Source: JBBTXG01 sp038062375 (GTDB lineage: Bacteria > Patescibacteriota > Minisyncoccia > Minisyncoccales > UBA10102). From it: 64,000 nucleotides of DNA. The first letter of the stretch is position 1; each line of letters opens with the position of its first letter. The notes under the pieces were generated by a model that made no database searches, had not been told where the DNA came from, and saw only the letters and a program-made list of their open reading frames with translations. Location: assembly GCA_038062375.1 (NCBI GenBank), contig JBBTXG010000005.1, forward strand, positions 1 through 64,000, given 5' to 3'. Shown one piece after another: positions 6,970 to 14,756 of the stretch. The translations under genes and the position numbers were made by a program.

Positions 6970-7617
6970 GTGTTTGCCAAAAACAAGAAAAAGATTCTTT
7001 GGTTGCGGGTCTCACTGATGTTCGTCGCGGTTGCAATTGCCGCGGCCGTGCTCGCGGCGAATGCCGCAGCTCCAATTCCTGCCGAGGCGGCAAACTCTAT
7101 AGACCGCCAGGCCATTGTTGACTATGCTTACCGATACTGGCATAACTACAACCCTGATTATCGCGACTTCAACAATACCGGGAGTCGAGGCGGAGACTGC
7201 ACGAATTTCGTAAGCCAGGCTCTTCGGGCTGGCGGCTGGAGGGATGTATGGGGTTTAGATTACAAATCCACGTCGGTGTGGTGGTACTGGAAATGGCCAC
7301 CCTTTCAAAGTTGGACATGGGTGAATGCCAACAAATTCTTTTGGTTTGCCTCCGGCAGCGGCCGCGCTGACATCGTCAACATCAGCGCCGACCTCAACAG
7401 GCGCTTTACTCTCCAACTGGGAGACATAGTTCAGATTGACTACGAACGAGACGGCGAAATGGATCACAGTATGATCGTGACCAAAAAAGATGGTTACGAT
7501 ATCTATCTGACCTATCACACCACTTTGGGCCGTGATAGGCAAGACCATAAGTTCTTAGATATATATGGAGGGTCTCCGGGCGCTGCCTACTATGGTTGGC
7601 ACCTCCACGATTCTTAG
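6970..7617 (+). CDS. Secreted amidase-6-like cysteine hydrolase
   Basis: 215 residues from GTG 6970, preceded by AGGAGGAAAAGAAA. Residues 1-42 are a signal peptide of the same type as at 618 and 9233 (cleavage near AEAANS). The rest is one amidase-6-like domain: DYAYRYWHNYNP, GGDCTNFVSQALRAGG (likely nucleophile Cys77) and GEMDHSMIVT (likely His166). It shares fold and motifs with the C-terminal domain of the 4085 protein but lacks the N-terminal module. It is the cargo of cassette 3. Confidence 0.85.
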   Translation: MFAKNKKKILWLRVSLMFVAVAIAAAVLAANAAAPIPAEAANSIDRQAIVDYAYRYWHNYNPDYRDFNNTGSRGGDCTNFVSQALRAGGWRDVWGLDYKSTSVWWYWKWPPFQSWTWVNANKFFWFASGSGRADIVNISADLNRRFTLQLGDIVQIDYERDGEMDHSMIVTKKDGYDIYLTYHTTLGRDRQDHKFLDIYGGSPGAAYYGWHLHDS

Positions 7618-7642
7618 TAAAAAGTGCCGCAGCAGGTATAAT

Positions 7643-7668
7643 AGGAGGAGGCCTCAAAACCTCCTCCT
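7643..7668 (+). terminator. Terminator
   Basis: AGGAGGAGG pairs with CCTCCTCCT, then CTTCCTTC. Confidence 0.75.
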
Positions 7669-7695
7669 CTTCCTTCGTTTGGTGAAAACAAAACA

Positions 7696-8232
7696 ATGAA
7701 CTATAAGAAAATCCTCTTCATACTCATTATCATCTTTCTCGTCCTCTTGGGAGGAGTTTTTATCCTTCGGAGAGATAGCAGCCTATATAATCCTTCCAAC
7801 CTTGGTTTTGCCGAACCGGTGGGCACGTTACGCATTGCTCAAAACGACGAACTCCAAGCAAACATCAACACGTTTATGGAATCTCAAATTAGTGAAGGCG
7901 CGCTTGGAAAAGACAATTATCATTGCGCTAATATCTTATACGGTTACGACGACGGCTATGCCTATGCGTGGGTCTACTGCAGCGGTTTCATTCTCAAGGA
8001 GAACGGCGAGTTCGAACAGGGGAGTGCTTCAAGTGGTCTCTCGCGTCTCGAGTACGGCGAGGATTTTCAAATCATCAAGCTCGAACCACCATACGATCAC
8101 CCCCCGGGCCTTCCTCTTCCCCAACCACTTTTTCCAAAAAAAATCTATGACATGGGCCGCCCATCGAGCGCGGAATTCGATGCACTTCATCAGGAGATAT
8201 ACAATAAAGCAAGATCTGCTTCCTTGGAATAA
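7696..8232 (+). CDS. Membrane-anchored extracellular protein, unknown function
   Basis: 178 residues. A short basic start and one transmembrane helix (residues 5-24) precede a soluble domain with two cysteines (YHCANILYG and WVYCSGF) that could pair, and a proline-rich stretch (PPYDHPPGLPLPQPLFP). No family was recognised. It follows the amidase gene after a terminator. Confidence 0.65.
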   Translation: MNYKKILFILIIIFLVLLGGVFILRRDSSLYNPSNLGFAEPVGTLRIAQNDELQANINTFMESQISEGALGKDNYHCANILYGYDDGYAYAWVYCSGFILKENGEFEQGSASSGLSRLEYGEDFQIIKLEPPYDHPPGLPLPQPLFPKKIYDMGRPSSAEFDALHQEIYNKARSASLE

Positions 8233-8298
8233 CCATGAACAAAATCGGCTGAAAAGCAATTTTCTTTATTACAGGCACTATTTACTTTATACTCTCGA

Positions 8299-8330
8299 TT
8301 ACCCAGATACTCCTAAACTGGGTAATTTTT
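8299..8330 (+). terminator. Terminator
   Basis: TTACCCAG (8299-8306) pairs with CTGGGTAA (8318-8325), followed by TTTTT. It ends the 7696 gene. Confidence 0.85.
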
Positions 8331-8391
8331 TACTTCCACCGCCCATTCTGACGTATTTTGAAACTCTTCGATTGGGGGAAGATCCACTTTT

Positions 8392-8470
8392 TTGGAAGCC
8401 CACGGCGGCAGAATCTGGGCCGAATCGAGAGGATCAGGGCAGGGGAGTACGTTCTTTGTAGAACTGCTGA
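8392..8470 (+). pseudogene. Histidine kinase 3' tail fragment
   Basis: Reads [12 protein letters not shown], then RGSGQGSTFFVELL. The normal stop is lost and the frame runs on into the next gene. This is the fourth detached kinase tail. Here a membrane-protein gene sits between the tail and the cassette promoter at 9077. Confidence 0.75.
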
Positions 8471-8504
8471 TAATGAGGGGGCAGAATTCGCGAAACTTCT
8501 CGAG

Positions 8505-8537
8505 AGCGGAGAAGGATTTTTCTTTCTCCGCTATTTT
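8505..8537 (+). terminator. Terminator
   Basis: AGCGGAGAA (8505-8513) pairs with TTCTCCGCT (8524-8532), followed by ATTTTT. Confidence 0.75.
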
Positions 8538-8571
8538 TCTATATAATAAGTTCATCTACGCCAGAATCATT

Positions 8572-8982
8572 ATGATAAAAATACTAAAAAAGATAGTAAG
8601 TATCCTCGCTGCTATAATTCTAGTCCATGCCCTATTACTTCTTCTCGAAAACAAAGACCTTTTGAACGTGAATGGTGAAACCCTTATTTTAGAAGGACTC
8701 GTTTTTGGGGTGATATTCGGAATACTTGTTGGAAGATGGTGGGCTGGTTTTATAGCTCTCTTCCTATTTGGCTGGATATTTGTTTACGATCCTGTTTTTC
8801 GCTTCTTGATACAACGCCCCCACCATGATGTAGCAGGCAACCCTTATTACATAAGTCAGTTTACCGTATTTTTATTTCTGGTCTTCCTTTCATTTTTGAT
8901 TTCAAGCTTTATTGCTGGCTATATTTGGCAACACAGAAAACGATTTGCAATACGGAAAAGACCCGTCGATCGGCAAAGTTAA
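8572..8982 (+). CDS. Small polytopic membrane protein, paralogue of the 10093 product
   Basis: 136 residues from ATG 8572. An in-frame extension to 8392 exists but belongs to the kinase-tail fragment. Four hydrophobic segments are visible. The segment EGLVFGVIFGILVGRWWAG matches GTAFGLVFGVFVGKPRAG in the protein at 10093, so the two are paralogues. The C-terminus is basic. No function is known to me. Confidence 0.65.
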   Translation: MIKILKKIVSILAAIILVHALLLLLENKDLLNVNGETLILEGLVFGVIFGILVGRWWAGFIALFLFGWIFVYDPVFRFLIQRPHHDVAGNPYYISQFTVFLFLVFLSFLISSFIAGYIWQHRKRFAIRKRPVDRQS

Positions 8983-9076
8983 AAAATGAAGGAGGGACAA
9001 CGATTTTTGCTTTCGATTCTTAACGAAAAACTTCGTCAACTGTTTCTACCAATAACCTTCTATTTATGCTGCCTCC

Positions 9077-9129
9077 TGTGGATAACTTTTGTCGGTATAT
9101 ATTGACATAGTTTGCTGGCATGGTATTTT
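9077..9129 (+). promoter_or_regulatory. Cassette promoter 4 with TGTGGATAA box
   Basis: TGTGGATAACTTTTG starts at 9077, TTGACA is at 9102-9107 (25 nt on), and TATTTT at 9124-9129 (16-nt spacer). Confidence 0.8.
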
Positions 9130-9145
9130 GAAAATAGATCTTCAT

Positions 9146-9169
9146 AAGGAGGTGATGGCTATGATGTAG
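9146..9169 (+). promoter_or_regulatory. Leader with mini-ORF (ATG ATG TAG)
   Basis: AAGGAGGTG (9146-9154) precedes ATG ATG TAG at 9161-9169. An in-frame ATG at 9155 would extend it to four codons but lies too close to the Shine-Dalgarno. The real gene starts at 9233 behind GGAGGGAGAG. Confidence 0.6.
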
Positions 9170-9232
9170 GCCTCGGCAAAAACAAATCGGCGGGGGAATC
9201 AGAAAATCCAGAAATATCAGGAGGGAGAGAAA

Positions 9233-9718
9233 ATGTTGACTAGAAAAAGAATTCTCGGGTTGTCACTCGTAATAACTGCCGTGCTGGCCGTTGTGATCGC
9301 CGCGGCCATGGTTGCAGGGAATTCTACGAACGCACCCACGGCCGAAGCTAATGGAGCGTGTGGGAGTCGCATAGAAGCCTCTATCCCATCTATACTTAGC
9401 GACAAAATTGCAAGGGCTTGCTACGACGAAAGTGGTGGAAAAAACCAGGGAGTGCAGCTTTTTCTTACGAACTGGGGTGCATTCTTGGCTGCACTACCGT
9501 GGGGGGAGTGGCAAAATACTTTCGCTGCTTTTGTGGTCTACAACTCCAACTGGGAAGGTAACCGCCCCCTTGATTCAGTGGGTCGCGAGATCAAATGGCA
9601 TGCGCGATCGGGTATGTGGTATCCTATTCACATAGAGTATAGGTGTGAGGACCTCAAAACCCGTAAGAATTACCCAGACGATCCGACCAAGTGGTACGAA
9701 GATCTCTGGAGCTGTTAA
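9233..9718 (+). CDS. Small secreted protein of unknown function (cassette cargo 4)
   Basis: 161 residues. The signal peptide (LTRKRILGLSL start, hydrophobic core, cleavage near PTAEANG) is clearly related to that at 618. The mature part has four cysteines and is rich in tryptophan. It shares weak blocks with the 618 protein, including the SVGREIKWH stretch. No catalytic motif was found. The two probably belong to one family of secreted effectors or coat proteins; that is inference. Confidence 0.7.
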   Translation: MLTRKRILGLSLVITAVLAVVIAAAMVAGNSTNAPTAEANGACGSRIEASIPSILSDKIARACYDESGGKNQGVQLFLTNWGAFLAALPWGEWQNTFAAFVVYNSNWEGNRPLDSVGREIKWHARSGMWYPIHIEYRCEDLKTRKNYPDDPTKWYEDLWSC

Positions 9719-9738
9719 GTTTCGAGAAGATAGTTTAA

Positions 9739-9763
9739 GGGGGAGAAGCAAAACTTCTCCCCC
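9739..9763 (+). terminator. Terminator
   Basis: GGGGGAGAAG pairs with CTTCTCCCCC around a 5-nt loop, followed by CTCTTCC. Confidence 0.8.
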
Positions 9764-9796
9764 CTCTTCCTTAAAAGTTGAGGAAATAGAGATATT

Positions 9797-10057
9797 ATGA
9801 AAACAAAAATTCTTTTCGTAGTTAGCCTTATTATTACTGTTTTTATCGCGTGGTTTTTGATCCAAAATACCCTCTATCTGTTAGGCGTTGGGTTTACGTT
9901 GAAAAACATCATTTTTCATGAGCTGCCTCAAGACTATACTACTGGTGATGGCTCGGTATTCAATATAGTTGCTTTTGTGCTTTGGTTTGGGCTGCCCGTT
10001 GTGCTCACTCTTTGGGCAATTACTTTTCTAACCTTTCGGAAGAACAAAAATAGATAA
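9797..10057 (+). CDS. Two-helix membrane protein, unknown function
   Basis: 86 residues with transmembrane segments near 5-32 and 55-78 and a basic C-terminus (RKNKNR). It follows the cargo terminator. It is probably genuine because codon use is even and a paralogous membrane gene follows, but no family was recognised. Confidence 0.55.
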   Translation: MKTKILFVVSLIITVFIAWFLIQNTLYLLGVGFTLKNIIFHELPQDYTTGDGSVFNIVAFVLWFGLPVVLTLWAITFLTFRKNKNR

Positions 10058-10092
10058 ATTTTTGTTTCCGGCCAGACCCATCTCTGTGAGCT

Positions 10093-10533
10093 TTGCTTTC
10101 CTTCCAGCCATTCTCGGGAAGGGTTTTTACCTCGACCCGTCAAAAACAAAAGGGGAGCAGCGCTTTTGTTTTGGTTATTGCCACAGGGTTGCTCATCTTC
10201 ACGCCATTCGAATTAAGTTTTTTTCAAAGAATGGTTTTAGGCGGCACCGCGTTTGGTTTGGTGTTCGGGGTATTTGTAGGAAAACCCCGCGCCGGCTTTA
10301 TATCCTTAGTAGTACTACTCCCCCTATTTATAGCTAGCTATTGGCACCGTACTATTCCATGCATTATTTGGCCAGCTGGCTTTGGCGATTTTGTTTGTGG
10401 ACTTATCGATGATTTAGACCACGGTATATTTTGGGCAATCATAGCCGCGTCTATTACAAGTTTTTTTGTAGGATTAATCCGCAAATATCAAGACACTATC
10501 TTCTCCAAGTGGTACACAGATTTTAGATTCTAA
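10093..10533 (+). CDS. Polytopic membrane protein, paralogue of the 8572 product (start uncertain)
   Basis: Up to 146 residues. The only in-frame starts are TTG codons (10093 and further in), so the N-terminus is doubtful and may be truncated. The GTAFGLVFGVFVGKPRAG segment is shared with the protein at 8572. Four hydrophobic stretches are visible. This points to duplication of a membrane-protein gene alongside the cassettes. Confidence 0.55.
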   Translation: MLSFQPFSGRVFTSTRQKQKGSSAFVLVIATGLLIFTPFELSFFQRMVLGGTAFGLVFGVFVGKPRAGFISLVVLLPLFIASYWHRTIPCIIWPAGFGDFVCGLIDDLDHGIFWAIIAASITSFFVGLIRKYQDTIFSKWYTDFRF

Positions 10534-10600
10534 GAATCCTCCCCTCTAACGGATGGGGACGCATTGGAATTATCCCGTGCGTTCCCTTCCTTGCATTTGC

Positions 10601-11038
10601 ATGGTTACAAAAATTAGCATTACGCTTATCATTATCATACTCGCAGGGATTGCAACCATCGGGGTTTATTACGCAATCTCAAAAATCTCGAACTTCCAAT
10701 TCTCGGAGGAAGTTCTACCAGCTCCAAAGGAATTTGAGGCTTCAGCTGGTCCACCAGCAGAGTGGCATGGAGAACGGGACATAGTGGTATATCTTTCGTG
10801 GCGTGCGGTTGAAGGGGCAACTTCTTACCGGATCTATAGGTCACTCAATCCTAATGGGCCATGGAAATTTGTCCAGGATGGTTTTGGTTCGGCATTTGAT
10901 GATGACTTCGGTTTGTTGTATGTTACCCCAGACTTCGACTTTCCTGAAGGCTTCACCGAGCTTTACTACTATATCGCTGCGATAGACGAGCAGAGACGCG
11001 AGGGAAAAGCTTCTAACATAGTAAGAGTAACGAGGTAG
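10601..11038 (+). CDS. Membrane-anchored protein with fibronectin type III-like domain
   Basis: 145 residues from ATG 10601 (MVTKISITLIIII). The frame extends to 10553, but the membrane anchor argues for the inner start. A single transmembrane helix is followed by one FN3-like beta domain: LSWRAVEGATSYRIYRSLN, FTELYYYIAAIDEQRREGKASN. Such domains bind surfaces or space other domains. No enzyme domain is present. Confidence 0.7.
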   Translation: MVTKISITLIIIILAGIATIGVYYAISKISNFQFSEEVLPAPKEFEASAGPPAEWHGERDIVVYLSWRAVEGATSYRIYRSLNPNGPWKFVQDGFGSAFDDDFGLLYVTPDFDFPEGFTELYYYIAAIDEQRREGKASNIVRVTR

Positions 11039-11086
11039 CCTCCGTTTTTCTTCATTCAAATCTCCAACACTATTGAAACGAAAAAT

Positions 11087-11812
11087 CTAAGGCAGCTGCT
11101 CCCACAGAGCGCGAAAGAGAGATTTAAGAAGTTCCCCGACAAATGGGTGATCCATAAGATAGCCAGATTGAGAATCGTTTGGAAAAAATATCGCTCGATC
11201 AAATATGATGAGGGTTCCTGGGGGGAGGTAGGGGGAAGAAAGCACTTTTCTTTTGCCGTAGGGAAAGGGGGTTTCGGATTTGGCAGGATACATTTCTTTT
11301 ACTTCGATTTTCCCCAGTCGCTTTTGAATGGTTTCGTAAATTTTATTGCGCTTCTGAATGTCTTGAAGATTGAGCTCAGAAGAAAGAACAGAAATCTCGT
11401 AAGATGACGTAAAAGATAACTTCTCGTAGAGAAGGTTTATGCCCTCTTGGCCTCTAAACGCGCTGATCTCGCCCTTTTCTTTAGAGGAATACTTCGTTTC
11501 GAGAGCCGCAATGATTCTTACGAATTCACGTTCTCTTTCCTCGATCTCGCGCTTTTGAAGCCGCAGGAGGCTAAGAATTTTCTCCGGGGATTGAACTTGC
11601 ACATACCGTTTTTTCCCTTGTCTTGTCTCCTGGAAAAGGTTTTTCCGCGCTAATATCTTCACAATCTCGTAAGCGGTAGGTCGTTTGATCCCTGCTTTTA
11701 TTGCCAATTTTTGCATCGTCGTGGGGCCCAGCTCTAATCCCGCAAGGTACACTTTGACCTCTTTGTCTTTGAGGCCCAATTTTCGCAGTTCGAGAGGAAG
11801 AATGTCATCCAT
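11087..11812 (-). CDS. TrmB-family transcriptional regulator
   Basis: 241 residues. Residues 1-70 form a TrmB winged helix (LRKLGLKDKEVKVYLAGLEL, then TMQKLAIKAGIKRPTAYEIV). A helical linker rich in RE/EE follows, then the PLD-like effector domain. It is divergent from the response regulator at 11915 with 100 bp between, so the two may share a control region. A stray copy of its last codons lies at 2162-2210. Confidence 0.85.
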   Translation of the reverse strand: MDDILPLELRKLGLKDKEVKVYLAGLELGPTTMQKLAIKAGIKRPTAYEIVKILARKNLFQETRQGKKRYVQVQSPEKILSLLRLQKREIEEREREFVRIIAALETKYSSKEKGEISAFRGQEGINLLYEKLSFTSSYEISVLSSELNLQDIQKRNKIYETIQKRLGKIEVKEMYPAKSETPFPYGKRKVLSSPYLPPGTLIIFDRAIFFPNDSQSGYLMDHPFVGELLKSLFRALWEQLP

Positions 11813-11914
11813 AGCATCATTTTAGCATAGCCGAATATATTGGCAAATAAGCAAACCCTTGACAGAGATGGGAAAAGTCGAAAAGATGAAAAGTGCCCCC
11901 CCCTTTTTTGTCTT

Positions 11915-12319
11915 ATGAAGAAAATTTTAATCGTTGAAGACGAAAAAATACTCGCTGAAATGTATCGTGATGTGTTCACTCGAGAAGGATTTGATGTACA
12001 TTCTGCTTTTACCGAAAAAGAAGCCTTAGAGCTCGCGGCGACAGGAAAACCTGATTTGATTCTTCTCGACATCCTCTTGCCAGAAGCGAATGGAATTAGT
12101 TTTTTGAAAGAGAAAAATAAACGACCTGCAATCGCGTCAATTCCCGTGATTGCATTTTCGAACTTCGACGACATCGAAACCAAAAGAGAAGCATTCCAAT
12201 TAGGAGTCCAAGATTACCTCATCAAGACCAATTATACTCCCCAACAGATTGTAAGCAGAGTGAACGAATACGTCCAGAAAATCGAAACAGAGGAGAGTCG
12301 TTCCAAATCCGAGACTTGA
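11915..12319 (+). CDS. Single-domain response regulator
   Basis: 134 residues from ATG 11915, which begins the receiver domain (KKILIVEDEKILAEMY); the open frame upstream to 11840 has no sense. Acidic pocket Glu9/Asp10 region, phospho-acceptor Asp52 (LLDILLPEANG), Ser in VIAFSN and Lys in YLIKTN are present. KTN replaces the usual KP. There is no output domain and no kinase next to it. It could be served by the kinase at the window start; that is inference. Confidence 0.88.
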   Translation: MKKILIVEDEKILAEMYRDVFTREGFDVHSAFTEKEALELAATGKPDLILLDILLPEANGISFLKEKNKRPAIASIPVIAFSNFDDIETKREAFQLGVQDYLIKTNYTPQQIVSRVNEYVQKIETEESRSKSET

Positions 12320-12344
12320 TAGATGGAACGCAGGGGAGTATACT
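12316..12344 (+). promoter_or_regulatory. aspS promoter
   Basis: TTGATA (12316-12321) and TATACT (12339-12344) are 17 nt apart, inside the end of the response-regulator gene. Transcription would begin near 12351, only about 20 nt before the aspS ATG. Confidence 0.65.
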
Positions 12345-12365
12345 GTCTAAGAGACAGTTTTTTTG
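12342..12365 (+). terminator. Terminator of the response-regulator gene
   Basis: ACTGTCT pairs with AGACAGT around AAG, followed by seven T. It overlaps the aspS -10 and start point. Confidence 0.75.
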
Positions 12366-12371
12366 TTCACC

Positions 12372-13778
12372 ATGGAACGGATTCTTACAAGCAAGTTGCC
12401 ACAATGTAAACAACAAAGGGTAAAAATTGCAGGATGGGTGCACACCAGAAGAGATCACGGCAAAATTGTGTTTATTGATGTTCGAGATCGAGAAGGAATT
12501 GTTCAGGTTGTTTTTACCCCCCAAGGAAAAGAAGCGTACAAGTTTGCTCAAGAGGTACGGCCAGAGTGGGTGGTTGAGATCGAGGGGATGGTGCAAGAAA
12601 GACCGGAAGGGCTTAAGAATCCTGAAATAGCGACAGGAGAAATTGAAATCGCGGCAGAACGACTGAATGTTTTTTCTCAAGCGAAAACACTGCCTTTTGC
12701 TATTGATGGGGATGGATATGAGATCAACGAAGAGAAACGATTGCAATACCGATATCTCGATCTCCGAAGGCCTCGATTGAGGAGAAACTTGGCGATGCGC
12801 AATCGCGCCATTCAATTTATCCGAGAATCTTTGTTGGGAGAAGGATTTATGGAGATCGAAACTCCCATTATCACGAAATCCACGCCCGAAGGAGCACGAG
12901 ATTATCTTGTGCCCTCTCGTTTATACCCGGGGAAATTCTACGCGTTGCCTCAAAGCCCTCAACAGTATAAACAGCTTCTTCAGGTTGCAGGATTTGAACG
13001 GTATTTTCAGATTGTGCGATGTTTTCGAGATGAAGACCCGCGAGCTGATCGGCAGCCGGAATTCACCCAGCTGGATATTGAAATGTCGTTTGCGGAAAAA
13101 GAACAGATTTTAGAGCTTGTCGAACGATTGTATATTACATTGGTAAAAGAGCTTTTTCCAGAAAAACACGTGAGCAAAATCCCGTTCCCGCGCATCACGT
13201 ACAAAGAAGCGATGGAAAAGTGGGGGAGCGACAAGCCCGATCTTCGCGAACACAAAGATGATCCCAATGAACTTGCATTTACTTTTATTGTGGACTTCCC
13301 ATTGTTTGAATGGAAAGAAAAAGAGCAGCGATGGGATGCCGTGCACCATCCCTTTACGCGTCCACAGATCGAAGATATTGAAGAGATCAAAAAAGATCCC
13401 GGCGGGATGTTCAGTCATCAGTATGACCTCGCGTTGAATGGCTACGAAGTTGCGGGAGGGAGCCTTCGGATTTATCAGCCGGAATTGCTCGAAGGAATTT
13501 TTGAATTGATGGGAAACAAAAAAGAGGAAATCCAAAAAAAATTTGGGCATCTGTTGGAATCTTTCACCTACGGGGTTCCTCCCCATGGAGGGATAGCATC
13601 TGGCCTTGATCGACTTTTTGCAATCCTTTTGCGAGAACCCACGATTCGCGAAGTTATTGCGTTTCCGAAGACAGGGGACAGCAGAGACTTGATGATGGAT
13701 ACGCCCAGTGAAGTTTCAAAAGAGCAACTCAAAGAACTTCATCTCATGATTGAAAAAAGAAAACCTCAAAATGAATGA
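12372..13778 (+). CDS. aspS: Aspartyl-tRNA synthetase (compact, GAD domain absent)
   Basis: 468 residues from ATG 12372; a TTG 9 nt upstream is less likely. The OB-fold anticodon domain (VKIAGWVHTRRDHGKIVFID) and the class II core are clear: motif 2 (FRDEDPRADRQPEFTQLDIE) and motif 3 (GGIASGLDRLFAIL). Bacterial AspRS is usually about 590 residues because a GAD domain is inserted in the core. Here KPDLREHKDDPNELAF runs directly into FIVDFPLFEW, so that insertion is missing. It overlaps dacA by 4 bp (ATGA). Confidence 0.95.
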   Translation: MERILTSKLPQCKQQRVKIAGWVHTRRDHGKIVFIDVRDREGIVQVVFTPQGKEAYKFAQEVRPEWVVEIEGMVQERPEGLKNPEIATGEIEIAAERLNVFSQAKTLPFAIDGDGYEINEEKRLQYRYLDLRRPRLRRNLAMRNRAIQFIRESLLGEGFMEIETPIITKSTPEGARDYLVPSRLYPGKFYALPQSPQQYKQLLQVAGFERYFQIVRCFRDEDPRADRQPEFTQLDIEMSFAEKEQILELVERLYITLVKELFPEKHVSKIPFPRITYKEAMEKWGSDKPDLREHKDDPNELAFTFIVDFPLFEWKEKEQRWDAVHHPFTRPQIEDIEEIKKDPGGMFSHQYDLALNGYEVAGGSLRIYQPELLEGIFELMGNKKEEIQKKFGHLLESFTYGVPPHGGIASGLDRLFAILLREPTIREVIAFPKTGDSRDLMMDTPSEVSKEQLKELHLMIEKRKPQNE

Positions 13779-14740
13779 GTGCCAAAAATCTCAAAATTTT
13801 ATTGAGCTCAATGCTGTTGAGCACGGGATTTTGGTGGGGAATGAACGTAGTTTCAGAATCGCTCGAGAACCTTTTTTTCCAACAAGTGATGGGGATGAAC
13901 CCTGAAATGTTCAAAGCGCAGCTTTTCCAAGAGCAGCAGTGGTTTACTCGAAGCTTTCTATTGCCGGCTCGAAAGACGAGCATTGGAAATCCTGACTTCC
14001 TCGCGCAATCGGTGTTGTCTGTTTTTGTAGGTCGCGACGGCCGAGAGAAAGTTCTTTTTCGAAAAAACAGTGATACGCCAACTCCTATCGCGAGTCTTAC
14101 GAAATTAATGACTGCGCTCATTGCAATCAAGAGCTATCCCTTAGATCAAGAGGTTGCGATTTCTGTCCAAGCTCTTCAAGAACAGGGAGATGTCTTTACG
14201 ATCAAAGATCTTCTTTATTTTCTGCTTATCGAGTCGAGTAATGATGCAGCATCTGCACTTGGAGAACTCATGGGGCGAGAAGCATTCGTAGACTTGATGA
14301 ATCAAGAAGCAAAGAATTTGGGTTTGGCCAACACTTTTTTTGTAAATCAAACTGGTCTTGATCCCGAAGTGTTGGAGGAAGAGGGGAACTACTCGACCTC
14401 GGAAGATCTCGCGAGATTTACCAGATATCTTTTGAATCAATATCCGCAAATTTTTGATATCTTGGCACTCAAGGAATTTCATCTTTCAGATTCCCCAGAA
14501 AATTTTCATCACACGTTGCGAAATACCAATGAACTTTTACATGACAGCTCGTGGGCAGTGAAAATTATCGGAGGGAAAACAGGGTTCACTTCAAAAGCTC
14601 AAGGATGTCTTTTGTTGGTTGTGGAGGCGCCCGGCGAGAAGGGATATATTATCAATATACTCTTGGGATCTCCTGATAGATTCCAAGAAATGAAACAGCT
14701 CGTGGATTGGGTATACGAATCATATCAATGGGAGTTATAA
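13775..14740 (+). CDS. dacA: D-alanyl-D-alanine carboxypeptidase (S11 family)
   Basis: 321 residues with an N-terminal signal anchor. All three penicillin-binding motifs are present: SLTK (IASLTKLMTAL), SSN (SSNDAAS) and KTG (GGKTGFTSKAQG). It trims stem peptides of peptidoglycan in the cell envelope. Its start overlaps the aspS stop, and mraY follows 16 nt later, so the three are probably co-transcribed. The symbol stands for the family; the exact paralogue is not decided. Confidence 0.9.
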   Translation: MSAKNLKILLSSMLLSTGFWWGMNVVSESLENLFFQQVMGMNPEMFKAQLFQEQQWFTRSFLLPARKTSIGNPDFLAQSVLSVFVGRDGREKVLFRKNSDTPTPIASLTKLMTALIAIKSYPLDQEVAISVQALQEQGDVFTIKDLLYFLLIESSNDAASALGELMGREAFVDLMNQEAKNLGLANTFFVNQTGLDPEVLEEEGNYSTSEDLARFTRYLLNQYPQIFDILALKEFHLSDSPENFHHTLRNTNELLHDSSWAVKIIGGKTGFTSKAQGCLLLVVEAPGEKGYIINILLGSPDRFQEMKQLVDWVYESYQWEL

Positions 14741-14756
14741 GTGATGAGTCACATCG

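Noticed and set aside
3606..9085. TGTGGATAA boxes as a replication origin
   Set aside because: There are only three perfect boxes kilobases apart, each in a promoter; no clustered boxes, AT-rich unwinding element or dnaA/dnaN gene is present.
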